From: Gammaproteobacteria bacterium
GTDB taxonomy: Bacteria; Pseudomonadota; Gammaproteobacteria; Steroidobacterales; Steroidobacteraceae
Direction: 5' to 3'
DNA length: 45,220 nt
Assembly: GCA_027317845.1 (NCBI GenBank)
Contig: DAHVQK010000027.1
Coordinates: 1 to 45,220, forward strand
Below, one piece after another: positions 9,620 to 18,755 of this stretch. The position numbers were made by a program, and so were the translations under genes. The notes beneath the pieces are model-generated. The model was not told where the DNA came from. It was given only the letters and a program-made list of their open reading frames with translations, and made no database searches. Every line of letters begins with the position of its first letter. Position 1 is the stretch's first letter.

Positions 9620-11082
9620 GCGTCACGCGGACGGAGGATGAGCATGCGCAGACGGCCCAGGGCCTCGAGGCCGAGTACCCGCGGCTGGTGTTCCCGCCCG
9701 CTCACCTCAATCCGCGACCCCGGGGTGTCTATAACCTGGTGGTGATCGGAGCCGGCCCCGCGGGCCTCGTGACCTCGATCGCCGCCGCCTCGCTCGGTGC
9801 CCGGGTGGCGCTCATCGAGCGCCATGCCATGGGGGGCGATTGTCTCAACGTGGGCTGTATCCCCTCCAAGACCCTGCTGGCCGCCGCCGCCGCCGGAGTG
9901 TCCTTCGAGGCGGCCATGGCGCGAGTGCGCGAGGTACGGGCCCGGATCGCCCATCACGACTCCGTCGAGCGCTACACCCGGGCCGGGGTCGAGGTCTTCC
10001 TCGGCGAGGCACGCTTCGAGAATCCCCACACCGTGCGGGTCGGCGATGCCCGCCTGAGCACGCGCAAAGCCGTCATCGCCACCGGCGCCCGCCCGCGGAT
10101 ACCCGCAATCCCGGGGCTCGCGGAACTTGGCGTGTTGACCAATGAAACGGTGTTTGAGCTGCGCGCACGGCCGAGGAGACTGGCGATCCTCGGCGCCGGC
10201 GCCATCGGGTGCGAGCTGGCGCAGGCATTCGCCCGTCTCGGCGCCCGCGTCGAGCTCATCGAGACGGCCCCTCGAGTGTTGCCCGCGGAGGAAGCGGAGG
10301 CCGCGGGACTCATCGCGGGTGCTCTGCGACGCGATGGCGTGACGGTGCATCTGGACGGTCGCGCCGTGGCCGCATCGGCGTCCCCGGACGGCAAGATCCT
10401 GGCGCTGGAAGACGGCCGCCGGGTGGTGGCCGATGAGGTGTTGATCGCTGCCGGACGGCGGCGCACCGTCGAGGGCCTGGACCTCGAGCGGGCCGAGGTC
10501 AAAGTCGATGCCCGGGGTGCGATCGAGGTCGATGCGCGTCTGCGCACCTCTCATCCGGACATCTATGCGGCCGGCGATGTCTGCTCGACGCATCAGTTCA
10601 CGCATGCGGCGGATGCACAGGCGCGCATCGTCATCCGCAACGCCCTGTTTCGCGGCCGCGCGCGCGCGGACCGGCTCATCGTGCCACGCTGCGTCTACAC
10701 CAAGCCGGAGCTGGCGCAGGTTGGCGCGACGGCGCGCGAGCTCGAGCAGGCGGGAAGACGATTCGAGCGGTATCGTCTGCAGTGGGGGGAGTTGGATCGA
10801 GGCGTGACGGATGCGGACGAGGAGGGCTTTGCCGAGGTGCGGGCAGATGCCGGTGGACACATCCTGGGGGCGACCCTGGTCGGCCGGGACGCCGGCGAGC
10901 AGATCGCCCCGCTCGCGCTCCTCATGATGCAAAGCAGGGGGCTCGGCAGCATTGGCTCGCTGGTGTTGCCGTATCCGACCCGCGCGGAGTACCTGCGCCG
11001 GCTCGCCGATCAGCACGCCCGTCGGCGTCTGACCCCGTGGGTGGCGAGCGCGCTGCGGGCATGGCTGCGCCATGCGCGCTGA
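9616..11082 (+). CDS. FAD-dependent pyridine nucleotide-disulfide oxidoreductase (MerA/dihydrolipoamide dehydrogenase-like)
   Basis: VVIGAGPAGLVTSIAAASLGARVALIERHAMGGDCLNVGCIPSKTLL redox-active CxxxxC, ILGAGAIGCELAQAFARLGARVELIE, YAAGDVCS; lacks the MerA C-terminal Cys pair. Confidence 0.9.
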   Translation: MSVTRTEDEHAQTAQGLEAEYPRLVFPPAHLNPRPRGVYNLVVIGAGPAGLVTSIAAASLGARVALIERHAMGGDCLNVGCIPSKTLLAAAAAGVSFEAAMARVREVRARIAHHDSVERYTRAGVEVFLGEARFENPHTVRVGDARLSTRKAVIATGARPRIPAIPGLAELGVLTNETVFELRARPRRLAILGAGAIGCELAQAFARLGARVELIETAPRVLPAEEAEAAGLIAGALRRDGVTVHLDGRAVAASASPDGKILALEDGRRVVADEVLIAAGRRRTVEGLDLERAEVKVDARGAIEVDARLRTSHPDIYAAGDVCSTHQFTHAADAQARIVIRNALFRGRARADRLIVPRCVYTKPELAQVGATARELEQAGRRFERYRLQWGELDRGVTDADEEGFAEVRADAGGHILGATLVGRDAGEQIAPLALLMMQSRGLGSIGSLVLPYPTRAEYLRRLADQHARRRLTPWVASALRAWLRHAR

Positions 11083-11791
11083 AGCGCCCGTGATGCCCCG
11101 GTTGACCGTTATCGTGCCGGTGCTGCGCGATGACGCCGCGCTTGACGGACTGTTGGCGGCGCTGCGCCGGCTGGACTGCCCGCCCGAGCGGCTGATCGTT
11201 GCCGACGGCGCGAGGAGCGGGCAGACCGCGGCGCTCTGCCGCCGGCATTCGGCTCGCTGGCTCCCCTGCGCCTGCGGCCGGGGTCCGCAGCTGAGCGCCG
11301 GCGTGTCGGGTTCGCGGCGGCCGGGCGCCGCGGCCGAAGTGCTCTGGTTCCTGCATGCCGACAGCCGGCCCGATCCGCGCGCGGCGCGTGCGATCCGTCT
11401 CGCGATCGTCCGGGGCGCGGTGGGGGGCTACTTCCGCTTCCGTTTCGACGGCCCGCGCAGCGGAATGAAATTTTTCCTGGAGCGCAGCATCGCGCTGCGC
11501 TGCCGTGTTGGCACGGTGTACGGCGACCAGGGGATCTTCGTGACCCGCTCGGTGTATGAGGCGGGTCCGGGCTTCGCCGCGCAGCCGCTGTTCGAGGAAG
11601 TGCCGCTGATCCGCTCTCTGAAGCGAACCGGCGGGTTCGTCGCGCTCGATGTGCCCATTACCGTCGACCCACGCCGCTGGGAGCGCGACGGATACCTGCG
11701 ACGCACGCTGCACAACCGGGTGCTCGCGTTGGGACACCTTCTGGGCGTGCCGCCGCTCCGGCTGGCTCAATGGTATCGAGCCACCCGATGA
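11072..11791 (+). CDS. TIGR04283-type (GT2-like) glycosyltransferase
   Basis: LTVIVPVLRDDAALDGLLAALRRL..., GPQLSAGV, LWFLHADSRPDP, VYGDQGIFVTRSVYEAGPGF. Confidence 0.85.
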   Translation: MRAEAPVMPRLTVIVPVLRDDAALDGLLAALRRLDCPPERLIVADGARSGQTAALCRRHSARWLPCACGRGPQLSAGVSGSRRPGAAAEVLWFLHADSRPDPRAARAIRLAIVRGAVGGYFRFRFDGPRSGMKFFLERSIALRCRVGTVYGDQGIFVTRSVYEAGPGFAAQPLFEEVPLIRSLKRTGGFVALDVPITVDPRRWERDGYLRRTLHNRVLALGHLLGVPPLRLAQWYRATR

Positions 11792-12723
11792 ACCACACCG
11801 CGACACAGACCCTGCCGCGCGACGACTGGCAGTTCACCCCACTCGGCGAGCCGCGTGGCTACATCCAGCCGCATGCACTCTCGGAGGTATGGTTTCACAC
11901 GGGCTCCGCCTGCAACCTCGCCTGCCCATTCTGTCTCGAGGGCTCAAAGCCCGGCGACCGGCGCATCGGGCGGGTGACGCTCGAGGACGTGCGGCCTTTC
12001 CTCGAGGAAGCCGCCGCGCTCGGGGTGAGGCAGCTGTCCTTCACCGGCGGAGAGCCGCTCATCGTCAAGGACCTGGTGCCGATCCTGGATCATGCGTTAT
12101 GCATCGCACCCGTGCTGGTATTGACCAACGGCGTGGATGCCCTGCCGCGGCGGTTGCCGAAGCTGCGCCCCCTGCGGGCCAGGGCGTATCCGCTCCGCTT
12201 TCGCGTGAGCCTCGATTATCCGGAGGCCGCGCGCCACGATGCGGGCCGAGGCTCGGGCAACTTCGAGAAGGCCTGCCGGACGCTGCAGTTGCTGCACGCG
12301 GAGGGGTATCCCGTATCGGTCGCGCGTCAGATGGAGGCAGGGGAGGACCGGGCGGGGGTCGAGGACCGATACCGGCGGTTGCTCGGCGATCTGGGGCTGC
12401 CGGCCGATCTGCACCTCGTGGCCTTCCCGGACTTCGGCACACCGGGGTCACACCCCGCGGTACCTCACCTCACGCGCTCATGCATGACGACCTACCAGAG
12501 CGAGGACTCGCGACGTGAGTTCATGTGCGCCTACAGCAAGATGGTCGCGAAGGTGGACGGGCGCATGCGGGTGTACGCCTGCACGCTGGTCGATGACGAT
12601 CCGGCCTACGACCAGGGTGGTACGCTCGCCGAGAGCCTCGGCAAGCGCGTGATGCTGCGGCATCACCGTTGTTTCGCGTGTTTCAAGTTTGGCGCCTCGT
12701 GCAGCGAGGCGACCGGACATTAG
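11788..12723 (+). CDS. radical SAM protein with C-terminal Cys-rich (SPASM/twitch-like) region
   Basis: HTGSACNLACPFCLEGSKPGD (CxxxCxxC), SFTGGEPL; C-terminal EFMCAYSK...YACTLV...HHRCFACFKFGASCSE. Confidence 0.88.
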   Translation: MNHTATQTLPRDDWQFTPLGEPRGYIQPHALSEVWFHTGSACNLACPFCLEGSKPGDRRIGRVTLEDVRPFLEEAAALGVRQLSFTGGEPLIVKDLVPILDHALCIAPVLVLTNGVDALPRRLPKLRPLRARAYPLRFRVSLDYPEAARHDAGRGSGNFEKACRTLQLLHAEGYPVSVARQMEAGEDRAGVEDRYRRLLGDLGLPADLHLVAFPDFGTPGSHPAVPHLTRSCMTTYQSEDSRREFMCAYSKMVAKVDGRMRVYACTLVDDDPAYDQGGTLAESLGKRVMLRHHRCFACFKFGASCSEATGH

Positions 12724-13565
12724 GCGGTCAGGAAATCGATGATCGCCTTCTGCGCGGCCGTCATCTGCTCGCGCGGCGTGATCACCGCCAGGCTGAGCGA
12801 GCTGCGGCAGGGGCGCGACTCGTCCTCGACGTGATCCGTCACGGCGCGCGCGATGAGCTGCTGCACGCGCGCCAGGCTGTCGCGGAACTGGCTCATCACC
12901 TGATCGACCGAGACGTGTTGGGTGGGGTCGTCGAGCCAGCAGTCGTAATCGGTCGCGACCGCGATCGTGCAGTAGCCGAGTTGGGCCTCGAGCGCGAGAA
13001 AAGCCTCCGGCACGTTGGTCATGCCGACTAGATCGGCGCCCGCGCCACGCAGCCAGTAGCTCTCCGCGCGGGTGCCCAGGCGCGGGCCCTCGACGCAGGC
13101 GTAGGTCTTGTCCAGGTGCAGCGGCTGCCCGAGCGACCGGGCCGTGCGCGCCAGGAGCCGTGCGGTGGCGGCGCAGGTCGGATGAGCCGTCGATACGTGG
13201 GCGACCAGTCCCTGGCCGAAGAAGCTGGCGGCGCGCAGGCCCTTCGTGAAGTCGAGGTACTGCGAGGGCAGCGCCAGGTCGCCGGGGCGGATCTCCTCGC
13301 GCAGGCTCCCGACCGCCGAGACCCCGATGATGGTGCGCGCGCCGACGCCCTTCAGCGCCCAGATGTTCGCCCGGAAGTTGATCTCGCTCGGCAGCAGATC
13401 GTGCTGCAGTCCGTGCCGGGCGAGGAAGGCGATCGGACGTCCGCCGAGCCGGCCCAGCATAAGGGGCGCGGAGGGCCGGCCGAAAGGTGTGTCCACCTCG
13501 CGGGTTTCCGTGACTTCGAGGCCGTCCATGCGATACAGGCCGGTGCCGCCGATGATGCCGATCAT
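12720..13565 (-). CDS. S-methyl-5'-thioadenosine phosphorylase family protein (MtnP-like)
   Basis: MIGIIGGTGLYRMDGLE, RHGLQHDLLPSEINFRANIWALK, GMTNVPEAFLALEAQLGYCTIAVATDYDCW. Confidence 0.87.
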   Translation of the reverse strand: MIGIIGGTGLYRMDGLEVTETREVDTPFGRPSAPLMLGRLGGRPIAFLARHGLQHDLLPSEINFRANIWALKGVGARTIIGVSAVGSLREEIRPGDLALPSQYLDFTKGLRAASFFGQGLVAHVSTAHPTCAATARLLARTARSLGQPLHLDKTYACVEGPRLGTRAESYWLRGAGADLVGMTNVPEAFLALEAQLGYCTIAVATDYDCWLDDPTQHVSVDQVMSQFRDSLARVQQLIARAVTDHVEDESRPCRSSLSLAVITPREQMTAAQKAIIDFLTA

Positions 13566-13660
13566 GAGGTGGATCTCTGTTGCGTGAGTCGCCGTAAGGC
13601 TGCAAGATGCCCTAAACGACGCCGGGCAACAAGCTCGGCTCTCAGCATGGGGACCCATGA

Positions 13661-14458
13661 ATGAACACTTCCCCCTTTCCTCCGCTGCAGCCGCCGCGGT
13701 GGCCGGCTCACGTGACCAAGGCCGGCCTTTGGATCCTGGCCGTGGGCGTTCTCATCGCGCTCCTCTCCGGGCAGCTCAATCGCTTCTCCCTGGCCGGAGT
13801 CGGCACGGCGCTCATGACGCTGGTGGTGGGACTCGGCGTGACTGTGGTCGGCACCGCCCTCGCCAGCGTCGGTGTGATGGTCGCCGCGGTCAAACGTTCG
13901 CCCATCCCCGGTACCGCGACCGTAGTCGGCATCGTGGTCGGGTTGGGCGTTACGGCCTATGTGCTTTCGTGGGTCATGAAAGCGCGCTCCGTGCCACCCA
14001 TTCACGACATCACAACGGACCTGACCAACCCGCCGGCGTTCGTTGCCGCCATTCCGCTGCGCGAGCGCTCTCACGCCGTCAATTCCCCTGAATATGTACG
14101 GCAGGTGCGCGGGCCCGGGGGTAAGATCCTCGACGTTCCCCAACTGCAGCGCGAGTACTACCCGTACATCAAGCCGCTGCAGCTGGCGCTGCCGCCGGAT
14201 CAGGCCCTCGCCCGGGCGCGCAAGGTGGCCGGCGAGATGGGCTGGCGGATCGATGCCTACGTGCCGGCGCAGGGCCGGCTCGAGGCCACCGCGCATACGT
14301 TGTTCTTCGATTTCAAGGACGACATCGTCGTCAGGGCCACCCCGAGCGGCACCGGCTCGCGCGTCGATGTGCGGTCGGAGTCGCGGGTCGGGGTGAGTGA
14401 TGTGGGCACGAACGCCGCCCGTATCCGGCGCTTTCTCGAACTCATGGAGAAGCCTTGA
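13661..14458 (+). CDS. DUF1499 domain-containing membrane protein
   Basis: Three hydrophobic segments, then HDITTDLTNPPAFVAAIPLRE...EYVRQVRGPGG and C-terminal DDIVVRATPSGTGSRVDVRSESRVGVSDVGTNAARIRRFL, characteristic of DUF1499. Confidence 0.82.
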   Translation: MNTSPFPPLQPPRWPAHVTKAGLWILAVGVLIALLSGQLNRFSLAGVGTALMTLVVGLGVTVVGTALASVGVMVAAVKRSPIPGTATVVGIVVGLGVTAYVLSWVMKARSVPPIHDITTDLTNPPAFVAAIPLRERSHAVNSPEYVRQVRGPGGKILDVPQLQREYYPYIKPLQLALPPDQALARARKVAGEMGWRIDAYVPAQGRLEATAHTLFFDFKDDIVVRATPSGTGSRVDVRSESRVGVSDVGTNAARIRRFLELMEKP

Positions 14459-14480
14459 TTCACCGGGGCCGGCACAGCCA

Positions 14481-16064
14481 ATGAGCGGTACCGCGATCGA
14501 CATCGCCTTCGAGCGGCGCCTCGCCTCGCTCATCAACAGCGGCCAGCCCGAGATCCTCCAGGGCGGTCGCCGGGGCGTCGAGAAGGAGTCGTTGCGCGTG
14601 ACGCCGCAGGGCCGTCTCGCCATGACTCCTCATCCACGCGCGCTCGGCTCGGCGCTCACCGGCGAACACATCACCACCGATTATTCCGAGGCGCTCATCG
14701 AGCTGGTCACGCCGACCTTCACCACCACGTGGGAGCTGCTGCAGTACCTGCTCGACCTGCACGAATTCGTCTACCGCCACCTCGGCGATGAGCTGCTGTG
14801 GGCGACCAGCATGCCGTGCAGGATAGGCGGCGACGAGGAGATCCCGCTCGCGCAGTACGGGCCCTCGCACATCGGACGGATGAAGACCGTGTACCGCAAC
14901 GGTCTCGGTCTGCGTTACGGCCGCATGATGCAGGCCATCTCCGGGGTCCACTTCAACTACTCGTTCCCACTCGCCTTCTGGCCGGCCTACGCCGACATCG
15001 TGAAATCGCGCGAACACGGCACGGAATTCGTCTCGGAGCGCTACTTCGATCTGTTGCGCAATTACCGCCGCCATGGCTGGCTGGTGCTGTACCTGTTCGG
15101 CGTCTCACCGGTGGTGTGCCAGTCGTTCCTGCGCGGCCGCGAGCACCACCTGCGGGAATTCGCACCCGGAACCGCCTACGAGCCCTATGCCACCAGTCTC
15201 AGGATGAGCGACATCGGCTACCGCAATCGCAATCAGGCGGACCTGACCGTCTCGGTCAACAGCCTGGAGGAGTACGTCCGCGACCTCGGCAGGGCCATCT
15301 CCACGGCGCATCCGCCCTATGCGGCGCTCGGCGTGGAGGAGAACGGCGAGTACCGGCAGCTCAACGCCAACATCCTGCAGATCGAGAACGAATACTACAG
15401 CTTCATCCGCCCGAAGCGCGTGGCCCGCTCCGGCGAGCGGCCCACCCAGGCACTCAGGCGCGCCGGAGTGGAGTACGTCGAGGTGCGGGCGCTCGATGTC
15501 AGCGCCTTCGATCCCGTGGGGGTCAACCAGAACAAGCTGCGCTTTCTCGAGGCGTTCGTCGCACTGTGTCTGCTGAAGGACAGTGCGCCGATCGCCGCCG
15601 CCGAGCAGCGCGCCCTCGACCAGAACCACGTCACGGTGGCCAGCCGCGGTCGCGAGCCGGGGCTGACGCTCTGGCGGGACGGCCACCTCGTTCCCATGCA
15701 CGATTGGGCCCGCGAGCTGCTCGATTCCATGCGCGGCATCTGCGAGATCCTCGATCGTGGCGACCCGGCCCGGCCTTACACCCTGGCGCTCGCGATCCAG
15801 GCCGCCAAGATCGAGGACGTCGCCAAGACCCCCTCGGCGCGCATGATGGCCGAGCTCGGCGCGACCGGAGAGTCGTTCTTCGACCTGGCGCTGCGGATGT
15901 CCTCGCTCCACAAGGGGTACTTCCTCGACCTGTATCCGCCCGATGGGGCGCGCCTGCGGGAATTCGCCCGGGAGGCCGAGGAGTCCCTGGTGCAGCAAAA
16001 GGCCATCGAGGCGGCCGATCGCGGCACCTTCGCCGAGTACCTGGCGCGGTATTTCGCCGGCTGA
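14481..16064 (+). CDS. gshA: glutamate-cysteine ligase
   Basis: GVEKESLRVTPQGRLAMTPHPRALGSALTGEHITTDYSEALIELVTP, ISGVHFNYSFP; proteobacterial GshA type. Confidence 0.93.
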   Translation: MSGTAIDIAFERRLASLINSGQPEILQGGRRGVEKESLRVTPQGRLAMTPHPRALGSALTGEHITTDYSEALIELVTPTFTTTWELLQYLLDLHEFVYRHLGDELLWATSMPCRIGGDEEIPLAQYGPSHIGRMKTVYRNGLGLRYGRMMQAISGVHFNYSFPLAFWPAYADIVKSREHGTEFVSERYFDLLRNYRRHGWLVLYLFGVSPVVCQSFLRGREHHLREFAPGTAYEPYATSLRMSDIGYRNRNQADLTVSVNSLEEYVRDLGRAISTAHPPYAALGVEENGEYRQLNANILQIENEYYSFIRPKRVARSGERPTQALRRAGVEYVEVRALDVSAFDPVGVNQNKLRFLEAFVALCLLKDSAPIAAAEQRALDQNHVTVASRGREPGLTLWRDGHLVPMHDWARELLDSMRGICEILDRGDPARPYTLALAIQAAKIEDVAKTPSARMMAELGATGESFFDLALRMSSLHKGYFLDLYPPDGARLREFAREAEESLVQQKAIEAADRGTFAEYLARYFAG

Positions 16065-16181
16065 GGGCCATCGGCGGGCGGGAGCCGGTCGGCGCCGCAA
16101 GGGCGCGCGAGACGCCGGCCGCGCGGTCAATCTATCGACCGGGCCATTGCGGCGCGGCTGCGCTTGACGGATTCTTCCCGG

Positions 16182-17102
16182 ATGAACGCGCTTTCCGTCC
16201 GGGGATTGACCAAGACCTACCGCAACGGCGTGCAGGCCCTGAAGGGCATCGACTTGAGCGTCGAGCAGGGGGACTTCTTCGCCCTGCTGGGGCCGAACGG
16301 GGCCGGCAAGACGACCCTCATCGGCATCGTCACCTCGCTGGTCCGCAAGAGCGGCGGGGAGGCCAGCATCTTCGGCTACGACATCGACCGGGAGCTCGAG
16401 GCGGCCAAGAGCTGCATCGGCGTGGTGCCGCAGGAGATCAACTTCAACCTGTTCGAGACCCCTGAGACCATCGTGGTCAACCAGGCGGGCTTCTACGGGA
16501 TCCCGCGCCCCGTGGCGCGCGAGCGCGCACAGAAGTATCTCAAGCAGCTGCAGCTGTGGGACAAGCGCAATCACGCCTCGCGTGGCCTCTCCGGCGGCAT
16601 GAAGCGCCGCCTGATGATCGCGCGCGCGCTGATGCACGAGCCGCGCCTGCTGATCCTGGATGAGCCGACGGCGGGCGTCGACATCGAGATCCGCCGCTCG
16701 ATGTGGGATTTCCTGCGCGAGATCAACCGCAACGGCACCACCATCATCCTGACGACGCACTATCTCGAGGAAGCCGAGACGCTCTGCCGCAACATCGCCA
16801 TCATCGACGGCGGGCGCATCATCGAGCGGGACCGGATGAGCAACCTGCTGCGCCGGCTGCACACCGAGACACTCGTGCTCACCCCGACGCGGCCACTGAT
16901 GGAGGCGCCGCGGCTCGAGGGCTATCCCGCCAGGCTCATCGATGAGCACACACTGGAGGTGGAGGTGTCCAAGGACCAGAACCTCAACGACCTGTTCGCG
17001 CGGCTCTCGGCGCTCGGCATCGAGGTGCTCAGCCTGCGCAACAAGGTGAACCGGCTGGAGGAGATCTTCATGCGACTCGTGGAGAGGGGGGCGGCGGCAT
17101 GA
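16182..17102 (+). CDS. ABC transporter ATP-binding protein (YadG-like)
   Basis: LLGPNGAGKTTLIGIVTSL Walker A, LSGGMKRRLMIARALMHEPRLLILDEPTAGVDIEIRRSMW. Confidence 0.9.
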   Translation: MNALSVRGLTKTYRNGVQALKGIDLSVEQGDFFALLGPNGAGKTTLIGIVTSLVRKSGGEASIFGYDIDRELEAAKSCIGVVPQEINFNLFETPETIVVNQAGFYGIPRPVARERAQKYLKQLQLWDKRNHASRGLSGGMKRRLMIARALMHEPRLLILDEPTAGVDIEIRRSMWDFLREINRNGTTIILTTHYLEEAETLCRNIAIIDGGRIIERDRMSNLLRRLHTETLVLTPTRPLMEAPRLEGYPARLIDEHTLEVEVSKDQNLNDLFARLSALGIEVLSLRNKVNRLEEIFMRLVERGAAA

Positions 17103-17911
17103 GTACCGTGGCGGCAAGCGCGGCCCCGCGGCCGCTCGCGCTCGGCAGAGCGCGCTGGGTCGGCTTCAAGACCATCATCATCCGCGAGTTCCACCGGATC
17201 ATCCGCATCTGGAGCCAGACCATCCTGCCCTCGGCGGTGACCGCGACGCTCTACTTCGTGATCTTCGGCAGCGTGATCGGCCAACGGATCGGTTCCATGG
17301 GCGGTTTCGGCTACATGATGTACATCGCGCCGGGACTGATCATGCAGGCCGTGATCAACAACTCCTACACCAACGTGGTGTCGTCGTTCTTTGGCGCCAA
17401 GTTCGGCAAACACATCGAGGAGCTGCTGGTCTCGCCGCTCCCGAGCTGGCTCATCGTCTCCGGCTACGTGGCGGGCGGGGTGCTGCGCGGGGCGATGGTG
17501 GGGCTGGCGGTGACCGCGGTGGCGCTGTTCTTCACGCACCTGCCGGTGGAGCATCCGCTGATCATCGCGGCGGCGGCGGTGCTGACCTCGGTGACCTTCT
17601 CCCTCGGCGGCTTCCTGAACGCCATGTTCGCCAAGAATTTCGACCAGGTCAGCATCATTCCGACCTTCCTGCTGGCGCCACTGACCTATCTCGGCGGGGT
17701 GTTCTATTCGATCTCGCGGCTGCCCGGATGGGCGCAGCACCTGTCGCTCGTCGACCCCATCCTCTACATGGTCAACGCCTTCCGCTTCGGTTTCCTCGGC
17801 GTGTCGGATGTCGGCGTGGGAGAGGCGTTTGCGATCATGCTGATCGCGGTGGCGGGGCTGTACAGCGCCGCCGTCGTGCTGATGGAGCGCGGCGCCGGGA
17901 TCCGCGAGTAA
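17099..17911 (+). CDS. ABC transporter permease (YadH/ABC-2 type)
   Basis: Overlaps the ATPase gene by 4 nt; multi-TM; PTFLLAPLTYLGGVFYSISRLPGWAQHLSLVDPILYMVNAFRFGFLG. Confidence 0.9.
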   Translation: MSTVAASAAPRPLALGRARWVGFKTIIIREFHRIIRIWSQTILPSAVTATLYFVIFGSVIGQRIGSMGGFGYMMYIAPGLIMQAVINNSYTNVVSSFFGAKFGKHIEELLVSPLPSWLIVSGYVAGGVLRGAMVGLAVTAVALFFTHLPVEHPLIIAAAAVLTSVTFSLGGFLNAMFAKNFDQVSIIPTFLLAPLTYLGGVFYSISRLPGWAQHLSLVDPILYMVNAFRFGFLGVSDVGVGEAFAIMLIAVAGLYSAAVVLMERGAGIRE

Positions 17912-17944
17912 CTCAGGCGGGGGCGGACGCCGCCCGCTTGCCGC

Positions 17945-18661
17945 CTAGCCCTTCACCCAGTTGCCCTGGCCGTCGCGGTAGTACCAGCCGGTCTGCCGGG
18001 CGTGGGCGATCCAGCGCCGCGCGAAGGCGCCGCGGATGTCGTTCACCCATTCCGGATGACCGTTGGCGATCGCGATCTGGGTGTACAGCTGCGACAGGTC
18101 CTGGTTCTGCTGCGCCACCAGTTGCGCGAGCGTCGCCCGCTGCATCAGCGGTACTGTGCTCTGATCACGCACCGCGATCGTGCCGTCCTCGGTCACTCCC
18201 ACCACGCCGGATTGGAAATAGGGCTTCAGGTGCTGAAAGCGCTGGTGCATGTCCGCGATGATGGCGCGGATCTGTGGGGTGGAGATGTTGAGGTTGGCTC
18301 CCCCGGCGGCCTGCGCAGACGGGATGAGCGCATCCAGAACGCGGATTGCGGCGGAGGCGAGCAGACTCTCGGGGCGCGAATCCGCGCTCGCGCGCGAGGA
18401 GGGCGGCTGGGTGCCGGGCGTGGCCTGTGGCTTCGCCGGCTCGGCGGGGGCGCCCGGCGCCGGAGTGGTGCTGCCGGTCACCGCGTTGATGATCTTGTCG
18501 GCGGCGCGTTGCGCTTCGGCGGCCGGAAAGTAGACGTTGACCGTCACGCAGCCGGCGAGCAGGCCAAGCGTCAACGCGGCGAGCACCGCGCCAACCTTCC
18601 GAGGGCCGTTGATGAGGGGGCGTGCGCCGGATGCCGGTGGGAGAGAGGTCGAGGGACGCAT
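17945..18661 (-). CDS. DUF1318 / YdbL-like protein with lipoprotein signal
   Basis: Lipobox LGLLAGC followed by VTVNVYFPAAEAQRAADKIINAV; C-terminal IAIANGHPEWVNDIRGAFARRWIAHARQTGWYYRDGQGNWVKG. Alternative ATG at about 18676. Confidence 0.8.
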   Translation of the reverse strand: MRPSTSLPPASGARPLINGPRKVGAVLAALTLGLLAGCVTVNVYFPAAEAQRAADKIINAVTGSTTPAPGAPAEPAKPQATPGTQPPSSRASADSRPESLLASAAIRVLDALIPSAQAAGGANLNISTPQIRAIIADMHQRFQHLKPYFQSGVVGVTEDGTIAVRDQSTVPLMQRATLAQLVAQQNQDLSQLYTQIAIANGHPEWVNDIRGAFARRWIAHARQTGWYYRDGQGNWVKG

Positions 18662-18755
18662 GGTCTGACTCCACATTGGTCTTGTCTCTATTCTCGCACC
18701 GTACCATGAACCACGGCTGACCAGGAGTGCGTGGATCCGCCATCGGCCGGCCGGC

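Noticed and set aside
8894-12723. Direct annotation as an arsenosugar biosynthesis operon
   Set aside because: No ArsM, ArsR, ArsB or canonical ArsS seen; the GT families are only named for arsenosugar neighbourhoods and occur widely without arsenic genes. Kept as a hypothesis only.
16164-16181. TTG start for the YadG-like ABC ATPase
   Set aside because: An ATG at 16182 better fits the usual N-terminus of the family.
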